Shown piece by piece: positions 42,741-49,938 of a stretch of 64,000 bases of DNA. Numbering within the stretch: position 1 is the stretch's first letter; each line of letters starts with the position of its first letter. The notes beneath the pieces are model-generated. The model saw only the letters and a list, made by a program, of their open reading frames with translations. It made no database searches and was not told the DNA's origin. Position numbers and translations under genes: made by a program. Origin of the DNA: Azoarcus sp. DD4 (lineage in GTDB: Bacteria; Pseudomonadota; Gammaproteobacteria; Burkholderiales; Rhodocyclaceae); contig NZ_CP022958.1 in NCBI RefSeq assembly GCF_006496635.1, positions 4,774,001 through 4,838,000 on the forward strand. Reading direction: 5' to 3'.

Positions 42741-43148
42741 CTAAAGCGTCCTGTTCTCCTGAACCTGGCCGCAATCGGCGCAGCGAAGGATTGGCCTCTT
42801 CGTGTATCCGATCATCGAATGGAGTCCGTACGCGACAACACCCGCGATCAGGACAAGAAAATACGCGCCTCGATGCCCCGCCCCGGAGAAGATCAAGGCG
42901 ATGAAGCCGAGCACCAGCACGCCGACAATCGCGGCACCGAGCACATCGGTGGTGTTCGCCTCGCCCTTGATGCCTTCACGCAAAGCGCCGCCACACTTGC
43001 TGCATGTAGCCGTCGCCGATTGCTTCTGAGTTTCCACCAGCAACTCCCGATATCGCCAGATATCCTGAATCCAAGCTCGAACTGAAAGAGCACTGCCCGT
43101 GATCCAGGTCCCCAAAATTTGACACGTCCAGACCGTCACGCCATTCAT
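42741..43148 (-). CDS. Hypothetical membrane protein with two CxxC pairs
   Basis: A 135-residue protein with C49-x-x-C52 (TCSKCGG) and C123-x-x-C126 (RCADCGQ) flanking two membrane helices (DVLGAAIVGVLVLGFIALIFSG and AYFLVLIAGVVAYGLHSMIG). The two knuckles would meet on the same side of the membrane and could bind zinc as a split ribbon. The ATG at 43148 with AAGG six bases upstream is better than the GTG at 43166. Function unknown. Confidence 0.6.
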   Translation of the reverse strand: MNGVTVWTCQILGTWITGSALSVRAWIQDIWRYRELLVETQKQSATATCSKCGGALREGIKGEANTTDVLGAAIVGVLVLGFIALIFSGAGHRGAYFLVLIAGVVAYGLHSMIGYTKRPILRCADCGQVQENRTL

Positions 43149-43207
43149 TGGCGCCCTTCGGGCCACGTAATCACCAGACCATCAGCCAGCGACGCACCGG
43201 CTGCTCG

Positions 43208-43441
43208 TCAATATATGAACGTGAGGCAGACAGCACAGGCGATCACCGCGAGGAAAAGCGCACCGGAGAACGCGCGGAGGATGCGCACCCAGCGATGTCT
43301 CTTTGCAGCTCTCTCGGCTTCAACGTCGATTGCGACAGCTACCGCGAATTCAGCAAGCTCATCAATCACATGAATCACCGGGCAGGTTGCGTTGTGGGTG
43401 TGGCGTAACCATCTCCCTCTCCAAGACTGGGCTGGATGCAC
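43208..43441 (-). CDS. Possible small tail-anchored protein
   Basis: A short frame ending in RWVRILRAFSGALFLAVIACAVCLTFIY, a single C-terminal membrane helix after a charged segment (VIDELAEFAVAVAIDVEAERAAKRH). The coding potential is plausible but there is no clear ribosome site; a GTG at 43378 would give a 56-residue protein beginning just before VIDELAEF. The rest of the 389-bp gap 43149-43537 shows nothing else. Confidence 0.3.
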   Translation of the reverse strand: MHPAQSWRGRWLRHTHNATCPVIHVIDELAEFAVAVAIDVEAERAAKRHRWVRILRAFSGALFLAVIACAVCLTFIY

Positions 43442-43537
43442 GACGTGGCTGAGTGCGACCGGATCGGCGAACAGCCTAATTCGAATGGCATTGACCTGCC
43501 GATCAAAATGTCACACGCCGATTGACGCCAGGGCCCC

Positions 43538-44425
43538 CTACGCCCGCATGCGCTCCCCCACATAATCCAGAAAGCATCCAATGCGCGACGCCAGCGCGGT
43601 GTTGCGGTAATACACCGCATGCACCGGCTGTCTCACCTCCACGGTGTGCGCTTCCAGCACCGGCAGCAGCCGGCCTTCGGCGCGGTCGTGCGCGGTCATG
43701 AAATCGGCCAGGCAGACGATGCCGCCGCCTTCCAGCGCGAGCTGGCGCAGGGTTTCGCCGCTGGAGGCGCGCAGGCTGGGGGTGATGGCCCAAGTGTCGC
43801 CGTCGGCCGTGCGCAGCGGCCACTGGTTGAGGCTGTCCGGCTGGGTGAAGCCGAGCAGTTCGTGGCCGGCGAGGTCGTCCACGCTCTGCGGGGTGCCGCG
43901 GCGGGCGAGGTAGGCGGGGCTGGCGAGTACGCGCAGGCGGTTGGCGCCGAGCGGGCGGGCGTGCAGGGTGGAGTCGCGCAGCGCGCCGATGCGGATGGCG
44001 ACGTCGGTGCGCTGTTCCAGCAGGTCGATGATCTGGTCGCTGGTGTTGAGCTCCAGCTCGATCTGCGGGTAGCGCTCGCGGAAGCCCGCGACCAGCGGAA
44101 CCACGACGTGCAGCATGAAGGGCGAGGCGGCGTTCACCCGCAGCCGGCCGGCGGGTTGCTGGCGGCGCAGCGCCATCTGTTCTTCGGCTTCCTCGACGCT
44201 GGCGAGGATGCGGCGCGCCTGGGCGAGAAAGGTCGCGCCCTCCTCGGTGAGTTCCAGCCGGCGGGTGGTCCGCCGCAGCAGGGTGACTTCCAGCTTTTCC
44301 TCCAGCCGGCTGAGCGCACGGCTGACGCCCGAGGTGGTCTGGCCGAGCTGTTCGGCGGCGGCGGTGATGGAACCGGTGTCGACCACGCGGGTGAGCGCGA
44401 GCAGTTCGTCGAGGGTGGTTTTCAT
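43538..44425 (-). CDS. LysR-type regulator divergent from an MFS transporter
   Basis: A 295-residue LysR regulator: HTH LDELLALTRVVDTGSITAAAEQLGQTTSGVSRALSRLEEKLEVTLLRRTTRRLELTEEG and effector domain starting GRLRVNAASPFMLHVVVPLVAGFRERYPQIELELNTSDQIIDLLEQRTDVAIRIG. It is of the DsdC/YafC-like branch commonly found beside drug or metabolite exporters. It is divergent from the MFS gene with 101 bp between, where CAGAC...GTCTG (44456-44482) could be a binding site. It probably controls the MFS and aldo-keto reductase genes. Confidence 0.92.
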   Translation of the reverse strand: MKTTLDELLALTRVVDTGSITAAAEQLGQTTSGVSRALSRLEEKLEVTLLRRTTRRLELTEEGATFLAQARRILASVEEAEEQMALRRQQPAGRLRVNAASPFMLHVVVPLVAGFRERYPQIELELNTSDQIIDLLEQRTDVAIRIGALRDSTLHARPLGANRLRVLASPAYLARRGTPQSVDDLAGHELLGFTQPDSLNQWPLRTADGDTWAITPSLRASSGETLRQLALEGGGIVCLADFMTAHDRAEGRLLPVLEAHTVEVRQPVHAVYYRNTALASRIGCFLDYVGERMRA

Positions 44426-44526
44426 TATTGACGCTCCAGCAAGTATCTTTGGCTTCAGACCCGGTTTTTCTGCATGAGTCTGGCGCGGAAACTGCGCTCC
44501 TGCAAACCCTCAACCGGAGTCTTCCC

Positions 44527-45735
44527 ATGCCACTCGCCTTGCTGGCGCTCACCTTGAGCGCCTTCGCCATCGGCACGACGGAGTTCGTCATCGTCGGCCT
44601 CATTCCCACCATCGCCGCCGACCTCGGCGTCAGCCTGCCGTCGGCGGGCCTGCTGGTCAGCCTCTATGCGCTCGGCGTCGCGGTCGGTGCGCCGCTGCTG
44701 ACCGCGCTCACCGGCCGCTTGCCGCGCAAGCAGTTGCTGCTCGGGCTGATGGCGCTGTTCACCGTCGGCAACCTGCTCGCCTGGCAGGCGCCGGGCTACG
44801 AATCGCTGGTCGCCGCGCGCATCGTCACCGGGCTGGCGCACGGGGTGTTCTTCTCGATCGGCTCGACCATCGCTACCGGCCTGGTGGCAAAGGAGAAGGC
44901 GGCGAGCGCGATCGCGACGATGTTCTCGGGCCTTACCGTGGCGCTGGTCACCGGCGTGCCGCTGGGCACCTTCATCGGCCAGCACTTCGGCTGGCGCGAG
45001 ACCTTCCTGGCGGTGTCGCTGCTCGGCGTGCTCGCCTTCATCGGCAGCCTGATCTTCGTGCCGCGCGGCATCCGCCACACGCCGCCGGCCTCGCTGCTGC
45101 GCCAGCTGGCGGTGCTGAAGGCGCCGCGCCTGCTGCTGGTGTATGCGATGACGGCGGTGGGCTACGGCGGCTCCTTCGTCGCCTTCACCTTCCTCGCGCC
45201 CATCCTGCAGCAGATCAGCGGCTTCTCGGCCGGCAGCGTCAGCCTGGTGCTGCTGGTGTATGGCGTGTCGGTGGCGGTGGGCAACATCTGGGGCGGCAAG
45301 CTGGCCGACCGCCGTGGCCCGATCGGCGCGCTCAAGCTGATCTTCCTGCTGCTCGCCGCGGTGCTGCTGGTGCTGAGCGTGACCGCCGCCAACCCGTGGC
45401 TGGCCGTCGCCACCGTACTGCTGTGGGGCGCGGTCGCCTTCGGCAACGTCCCCGGCCTGCAGGTGTACGTGGTGCAGCAGGCCGAACGCCACACCCCGCA
45501 TGCGGTGGACGTGGCCTCGGGCCTCAACATCGCCGCCTTCAACCTCGGCATCGCCGGCGGCGCCTGGGGCGGCGGGCTGATCGTCGCCCATGTCGGCCTC
45601 ATCCACACCGCCTGGATAGGCGCGCTGGTGGTGCTGATCGCCTACGCCCTCACCGCCTGGAGCGGCCGGCTGGACCGCCGCGACCCGGACTTCGACGAAC
45701 TCGCCCCGGCCACTGCTGCCGCGGCTGCCCACTGA
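44527..45735 (+). CDS. MFS efflux transporter (AraJ/NepI-like)
   Basis: A 402-residue 12-helix major facilitator. The first helix LLALTLSAFAIGTTEFVIVGLIPTIAADLGVSLPSAGLLVSLYALGVAVGAPLL is the signature of the AraJ/PbuE/YdhP sugar- or purine-efflux group, and the loop 2-3 motif GRLPRKQLLLG is present. The start at 44527 has GGAG seven bases upstream. It is followed 22 bp later by the aldo-keto reductase gene, in an arrangement (LysR, MFS, AKR) common in proteobacteria; cargo unknown. Confidence 0.9.
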   Translation: MPLALLALTLSAFAIGTTEFVIVGLIPTIAADLGVSLPSAGLLVSLYALGVAVGAPLLTALTGRLPRKQLLLGLMALFTVGNLLAWQAPGYESLVAARIVTGLAHGVFFSIGSTIATGLVAKEKAASAIATMFSGLTVALVTGVPLGTFIGQHFGWRETFLAVSLLGVLAFIGSLIFVPRGIRHTPPASLLRQLAVLKAPRLLLVYAMTAVGYGGSFVAFTFLAPILQQISGFSAGSVSLVLLVYGVSVAVGNIWGGKLADRRGPIGALKLIFLLLAAVLLVLSVTAANPWLAVATVLLWGAVAFGNVPGLQVYVVQQAERHTPHAVDVASGLNIAAFNLGIAGGAWGGGLIVAHVGLIHTAWIGALVVLIAYALTAWSGRLDRRDPDFDELAPATAAAAAH

Positions 45736-45757
45736 TCACCACAAACAGGAGCACCCC

Positions 45758-46564
45758 ATGTCCATCCCCATGCCCGCCATCGGCCTCGGCACCTTCCGCC
45801 TGCAGGGCCAGACCGTGATCGACTCGGTACGCAGCGGCCTCGAACTCGGCTACCGCCACATCGACACCGCGCAGATCTACGCCAACGAGGCCGAAGTCGG
45901 CCAGGCGATCGCGGAGAGCGGCGTCGCCCGCGACCAGCTCTTCATCACCACCAAGATCTGGACCGAGAACCTCGCCGCCGAAAGGCTGATCCCCAGCCTG
46001 GAAGACAGCCTCGCCAAGCTGCGCCTGGAACAGGTCGACCTGACGCTGATCCACTGGCCTTCGCCCGGCGACGCGGTGCCGCTCGCCGAAAGCCTTGCGG
46101 CGCTGAGGGAAGCGAAGCGCCGCGGGCTGACGCGACTCATCGGTGTGTCCAACTTCACCATCGCCCACCTGCAGCAGGCCATCGCGCTGCTCGGCGCCGG
46201 CGAGATCGCCACCAACCAGGTGGAACTCCACCCGCTGCTGCAGAACCGCGAGCTCGCGGAATTCGCCCGCGCACAAGGCATCCACCTCACCGCCTACATG
46301 CCGCTCGCCTATGGGAAAGTGCTGGCGGAGCCGGTGGTACAGCGCATCGCCGCCGCGCACGACGCCACGCCGGCACAGGTGGCGCTGGCCTGGCTGCTGC
46401 AGCAGGGCTACGCGGTGATTCCGTCCTCCACGAAGCGCGACAACCTGGCAGGCAACCTCGCCGCCGACCGCATGCGCTTGAGCGCGGCGGAGATGGCGGA
46501 GATCGCCGCACTGGACCGCGGCGAACGGGTGGCCAACCCGGACTTCGCGCCCGACTGGGACTGA
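45758..46564 (+). CDS. Aldo-keto reductase (DkgB-like)
   Basis: A 268-residue NADPH-dependent aldo-keto reductase. The tetrad is D36, Y41, K66 and H99 (YRHIDTAQIYANEAEVG; TTKIWTEN; LTLIHWPSPG), and the C-terminal cofactor loop is VIPSSTKRDNLAGNL. Size and the pattern VQRIAAAHDATPAQVALAWLLQQGYAVIPSS point to 2,5-diketo-gluconate reductase B/methylglyoxal reductase type enzymes. Its job here is probably aldehyde detoxification. Confidence 0.93.
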   Translation: MSIPMPAIGLGTFRLQGQTVIDSVRSGLELGYRHIDTAQIYANEAEVGQAIAESGVARDQLFITTKIWTENLAAERLIPSLEDSLAKLRLEQVDLTLIHWPSPGDAVPLAESLAALREAKRRGLTRLIGVSNFTIAHLQQAIALLGAGEIATNQVELHPLLQNRELAEFARAQGIHLTAYMPLAYGKVLAEPVVQRIAAAHDATPAQVALAWLLQQGYAVIPSSTKRDNLAGNLAADRMRLSAAEMAEIAALDRGERVANPDFAPDWD

Positions 46565-46578
46565 GCGCGTCAACGACG

Positions 46579-46601
46579 GCGCCCGGCGCGAGGCCGGGCG
46601 C
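46579..46601. terminator. GC hairpin between convergent AKR and peroxidase genes
   Basis: Perfect stem GCGCCCGGC / GCCGGGCGC with a 5-base loop, in the 62-bp gap between convergent genes. There is no T-run, so termination efficiency is uncertain. Confidence 0.45.
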
Positions 46602-46626
46602 AAGGACTTCCGTTGCCGTACTACGC

Positions 46627-47631
46627 CTATTTGCCGAACGGCGTCGGCCGCGGCGTCGCGTCGGACGACGGCGGCAGGATGGGCAGCGTGAAGCTGGGCT
46701 GGTCGCCGGTCAGGGTCTTGAGGTAGGCGACGATCCTGGCGTTCTCCTCGGCGGTGAACTTCTTGCCCAGCTGCAGGCGCCCCATGGTATCGACCGCCTG
46801 GCCCAGGGTGTTGGCGGCACCGTCGTGGAAGTACGGGTAGGTCAGCTCGACGTTGCGCAGGGTGGGCACCTTGAAGTTGAAGCGGTCGGCATCCTTGCCG
46901 GTGACCGCGCTGCGGCCTTCGGCCGGGCTCCGGGCCTTGTACGGCTCGACGATGCCCATCTTCTGGAAGGAGGTGCCGCCCACCGCCTCGCCGTTGTGAC
47001 AGGCAACGCAACCGCTGTCCTTGAACAGCGCATAGCCCTCGAGCTCCTCCCTGGAGAGCGCGTCCTTCTTGCCCAGCAGCCATTGGTCGAAACGGGAGTT
47101 CGGCGTGACCAGCGTCTTCTCGAACTCGGCGATGGCCTGGGTCACCTGGTCGATGTCGATGGTATCGGCACCGAACACCTGCCTGAATTCGCGCACATAG
47201 CCCGGGATCGACTGCAGCACGTCGATGGCCAGGGTATGGGTGAAGGCCATTTCGCCCGGATTGGCGATCGGGCCGCCGGCCTGCGCCTTGAGGTCGGCCG
47301 CGCGGCCGTCCCAGAACTGGGCGACGTTGAGGCTGGAGTTCAGCACCGTCGGCGCATTGATCGGGCCTTGCTGCCACTTGTCGCCGATGGACGTGGGGAT
47401 GTTGTCGGTGCCGCCCATCGACAGGTTGTGGCAGGAGTTGCAGGAGATGAAGCCGGATTTGGAAAGGCGGGGATCGAAGTAGAGCTTCTTGCCCAGTTCG
47501 GCCTGGCCGAGGTTGATGTTGGCCGGTGGCTTGACGGGCTGGATGGGTTCGTCCGAACCGGCCGCAACGGCGGCTGCGGCCCAGGTGGCGGCGGCGACGG
47601 CGGTCGCCAGTACAAGCGGTCGGGCATGCAT
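46627..47631 (-). CDS. Diheme cytochrome c peroxidase
   Basis: A 334-residue periplasmic bacterial cytochrome c peroxidase reducing H2O2 to water with electrons from cytochrome c. After the signal peptide (ATAVAAATWAAAAVAAG) it has two heme sites, C64-x-x-C67-H68 (CNSCH) and C208-x-x-C211-H212 (CVACH), and the family stretches WDGRAADL, NPGEMAF, FEKTLVTPNSRFDQWL and VPTLRNVELTYPYFHDGA. It is divergent from an OxyR gene with an FNR-like box in between, so expression should be tied to low oxygen plus peroxide. Confidence 0.95.
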   Translation of the reverse strand: MHARPLVLATAVAAATWAAAAVAAGSDEPIQPVKPPANINLGQAELGKKLYFDPRLSKSGFISCNSCHNLSMGGTDNIPTSIGDKWQQGPINAPTVLNSSLNVAQFWDGRAADLKAQAGGPIANPGEMAFTHTLAIDVLQSIPGYVREFRQVFGADTIDIDQVTQAIAEFEKTLVTPNSRFDQWLLGKKDALSREELEGYALFKDSGCVACHNGEAVGGTSFQKMGIVEPYKARSPAEGRSAVTGKDADRFNFKVPTLRNVELTYPYFHDGAANTLGQAVDTMGRLQLGKKFTAEENARIVAYLKTLTGDQPSFTLPILPPSSDATPRPTPFGK

Positions 47632-47690
47632 TCCGTGTGCTCCTTCTCGTGTGGTCGCGGACGATTTTCCGCGTCGCAGTTGGCCCGGGA

Positions 47691-47704
47691 TTGACTCAGA
47701 TCAA
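47691..47704 (-). promoter_or_regulatory. FNR/ANR-type box upstream of the cytochrome c peroxidase gene
   Basis: TTGACTCAGATCAA matches the TTGAT-N4-ATCAA consensus with one mismatch. Its centre is 66 bp upstream of the peroxidase start and 77 bp from the OxyR start. Bacterial cytochrome c peroxidase genes are commonly FNR/ANR-activated. Confidence 0.68.
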
Positions 47705-47774
47705 CCCTGTTCATGCGCCTGGCAAATAGGGTCTATAGCTCTTGGCAATACCGCGGCATCGAGGGGGAATCAGC

Positions 47775-48680
47775 ATGAAGCTCACCGAGTTGCGCTACAT
47801 CGTGGCACTCGCCCAGGACAAAAGCTTCAGCCGCGCGGCGGAGCGCTGTTCGGTCAGCCAGCCCACGCTCAGCGTCGCCATCGCGCGTTTCGAGGACGAG
47901 CTGGGCGTGCATCTGTTCGAGCGCGGCAAGTCGCAGGTCAGCCCGACCGCGATCGGCCTGCAGGTGGTGGAGCAGGCCCAGCGCACGCTGCAGGAGGCGG
48001 AACGGATACGGCAGATCGCGCAGGGCGGCCGCGACCAGCTCGAAGGTCCGCTGCGCCTTGGCGTGATCCACACCATCGGCCCATACCTGCTCCCCCAGCT
48101 CATCCGCGCACTCAGGGGCATCGCACCGGCGATGCCCCTGCTGATCGAGGAGAACATGACCTCGGCGCTGGCCGAGCTGCTGGACAGCAACGACATCGAC
48201 GTCGCGATCGTCGCATTGCCTTTCGAGGTGCCCGGCATCCTGACGCGCCCGCTCTACGACGAAGCCTTCAAGGTGGTGGTGCCGCGCGGCCACGCCTGGG
48301 AAGCAAGGGGGCACATCGGCCCGGAGGAAGTGACGGGCGACGAGGTCCTGCTGCTCAAGGCCGGCAACTGTTTCCGCGACCAGGTGCTGGATGCCTGTCC
48401 GCAGGTGAGCCGGCCGGATTCCGACGTCCGCCTCGGCCATTCGATCGGCACCATCCGCTGCATGGTCGCATCGGGCCTGGGGGTGTCGGTGCTGCCGGCG
48501 GGCGCGCTGCGCCAGCCCTACAGCAACGACATGATCAGCGTCATCCCCTTCCGCCCGCCGGTGCCCTCGCGGCGGGTGGCGCTGGCCTGGCGCGTCGGCT
48601 TCGTCCGGCCCAAGGCAATCGACGCCCTGCTTGCCGCGGTGGCGTCGATGGAGGATGGCGACTACCAGCTGCTGGTCTAG
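47775..48680 (+). CDS. oxyR: Peroxide-sensing regulator OxyR
   Basis: A 301-residue LysR regulator with the OxyR redox pair at exactly C199 and C208 (LLKAGNCFRDQVLDACPQ, compare GHCLRDQAMGFC in E. coli). The HTH is MKLTELRYIVALAQDKSFSRAAERCSVSQPTLSVAIARFEDELGVHLFER. I start at the ATG at 47775, preceded by GAGGGGGAATCAGC. It is divergent from a cytochrome c peroxidase gene, an obvious regulon member. Oxidation of C199 by H2O2 and disulfide formation with C208 would switch transcription. Confidence 0.93.
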   Translation: MKLTELRYIVALAQDKSFSRAAERCSVSQPTLSVAIARFEDELGVHLFERGKSQVSPTAIGLQVVEQAQRTLQEAERIRQIAQGGRDQLEGPLRLGVIHTIGPYLLPQLIRALRGIAPAMPLLIEENMTSALAELLDSNDIDVAIVALPFEVPGILTRPLYDEAFKVVVPRGHAWEARGHIGPEEVTGDEVLLLKAGNCFRDQVLDACPQVSRPDSDVRLGHSIGTIRCMVASGLGVSVLPAGALRQPYSNDMISVIPFRPPVPSRRVALAWRVGFVRPKAIDALLAAVASMEDGDYQLLV

Positions 48681-48865
48681 CAACGGTGCGCAGGCCGCCG
48701 CCCAAACTTGGCACTGCCTGCCACCGCCCGTATCATCTGCCGCCAACCCGGCATCGCTACCACGGCGCAGAATGGACGCTCCGCGTCCCGCGCCCCGGTC
48801 AGGAGCAAACGGGCATACGAAGCACGGTCGGCCTTCGCCGAACCGCGCCACCAGGAGACAGAGGC

Positions 48866-49816
48866 ATGAATACCCCGCACTTCGCGCTGGGGGCGCAGCC
48901 GCTTTCGCCCCCGATCCGGTCGACCAAGGCCTGGGCCGACACCGTCAATTCGCGTTTTCTCCCGCTCGAGCACACCGCCTTGCGGTCCGACGATTTCGTG
49001 GCCCAGATCGACGTGCTCGAACAGGTGCCCAGCGGGCTGGCGATGGTCCGCAGCCAGGCCCATCGGGTGGCCCGCACCCGCAGCCTGGCGGAGCGCTCGG
49101 ACCAGGGCTATTTCAAGACCTTCTGGCTGCTGCGCGGCCGTTGCGCGATCGAGCAGGGCAGCCAGCGCTCCACGCTGGAACCCGGCAGCTGGACGGTCTA
49201 TGACACCACTCGGCCCTACGCGATCGAGCTCGGCGACGACAGCCAGTTCCTCGTGCTGCTGCTGCCGCACGCCGCCTGCCAGGAGTGGCAGCCCTACAGC
49301 GAGCAGCTGTGCGGTTATCCCCTCGCCGCGGATGCCTGCTCGCGCGGCGCACTGTTTGCGCTGATGTCGCTGTTCGGCCAGCCCGCCGACACGCCGTCGC
49401 CGGAAGCCAGGGCGGTGGTCGATGCCGCCGGCCGCCTGCTGTCCGCCTCCATCCTGCAGCAGGCCTGCGTGCGCGAGCGCGGCGGCCGGCTGGAGCGCCG
49501 GCTGGAAGAAGCGCGGCGCTATGTCGTCGCCCACCTGAGCGACGCGAGGCTGACGCCCGACCGCCTCGCCGCGGCGCTCAACATCTCGCGCCGCGCGCTC
49601 TACCTGCTGTTCAAGTCCATCGGCCTCACGCCCGGCGGCTTCATCCTCGAAGCCCGCCTCGAATGCTGCCGCAGCGCGCTGGCCGACCCGATCCGGCGCC
49701 ACCGCACCATTACCGACATCGCGCTCGAAAGCGGCTTCTGCGACAGCGCCCACTTCAGCCGTCTGTTCAAGGCGCGCTTCGGGCTCACCCCGCGCCAGTG
49801 GCGGGAGCGCAACTGA
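48866..49816 (+). CDS. AraC-family regulator of the alcohol oxidation operon
   Basis: A 316-residue AraC regulator with an AraC_binding_2-type N-terminal domain (FWLLRGRCAIEQGSQRSTLEPGSWTVYDTTRPYAIEL, FeaR-like) and a C-terminal double HTH (YVVAHLSDARLTPDRLAAALNISRRALYLLFKSIGLTPGGFILEARLECCRSAL ... TITDIALESGFCDSAHFSRLFKARFGLTPRQWRER). The start at 48866 has AGGAG ten bases upstream. It lies just before the PQQ alcohol dehydrogenase on the same strand, 122 bp away; a 22-bp-spaced direct repeat in that gap is its likely operator. Confidence 0.93.
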   Translation: MNTPHFALGAQPLSPPIRSTKAWADTVNSRFLPLEHTALRSDDFVAQIDVLEQVPSGLAMVRSQAHRVARTRSLAERSDQGYFKTFWLLRGRCAIEQGSQRSTLEPGSWTVYDTTRPYAIELGDDSQFLVLLLPHAACQEWQPYSEQLCGYPLAADACSRGALFALMSLFGQPADTPSPEARAVVDAAGRLLSASILQQACVRERGGRLERRLEEARRYVVAHLSDARLTPDRLAAALNISRRALYLLFKSIGLTPGGFILEARLECCRSALADPIRRHRTITDIALESGFCDSAHFSRLFKARFGLTPRQWRERN

Positions 49817-49837
49817 CACCGCCGCGCGCCGCCCGTA

Positions 49838-49879
49838 AGTGCACGCCGGTACAAAGCGCAGTGCACCGAGGTTAAAGCC
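49838..49879 (+). promoter_or_regulatory. 22-bp-spaced direct repeat, probable AraC-type operator
   Basis: The word AGTGCAC-N3-GGT occurs at 49838-49850 and again at 49860-49872; both copies are followed by A-rich AAAGC. The 22-bp period equals two helical turns, the usual spacing for AraC-family dimers. It lies 60-100 bp upstream of the PQQ dehydrogenase start. Confidence 0.65.
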
Positions 49880-49938
49880 GGCCACGGACCGCGCTGCCAC
49901 ACTCCCCATCACACCACACACAAAGATGGGGAGACACC

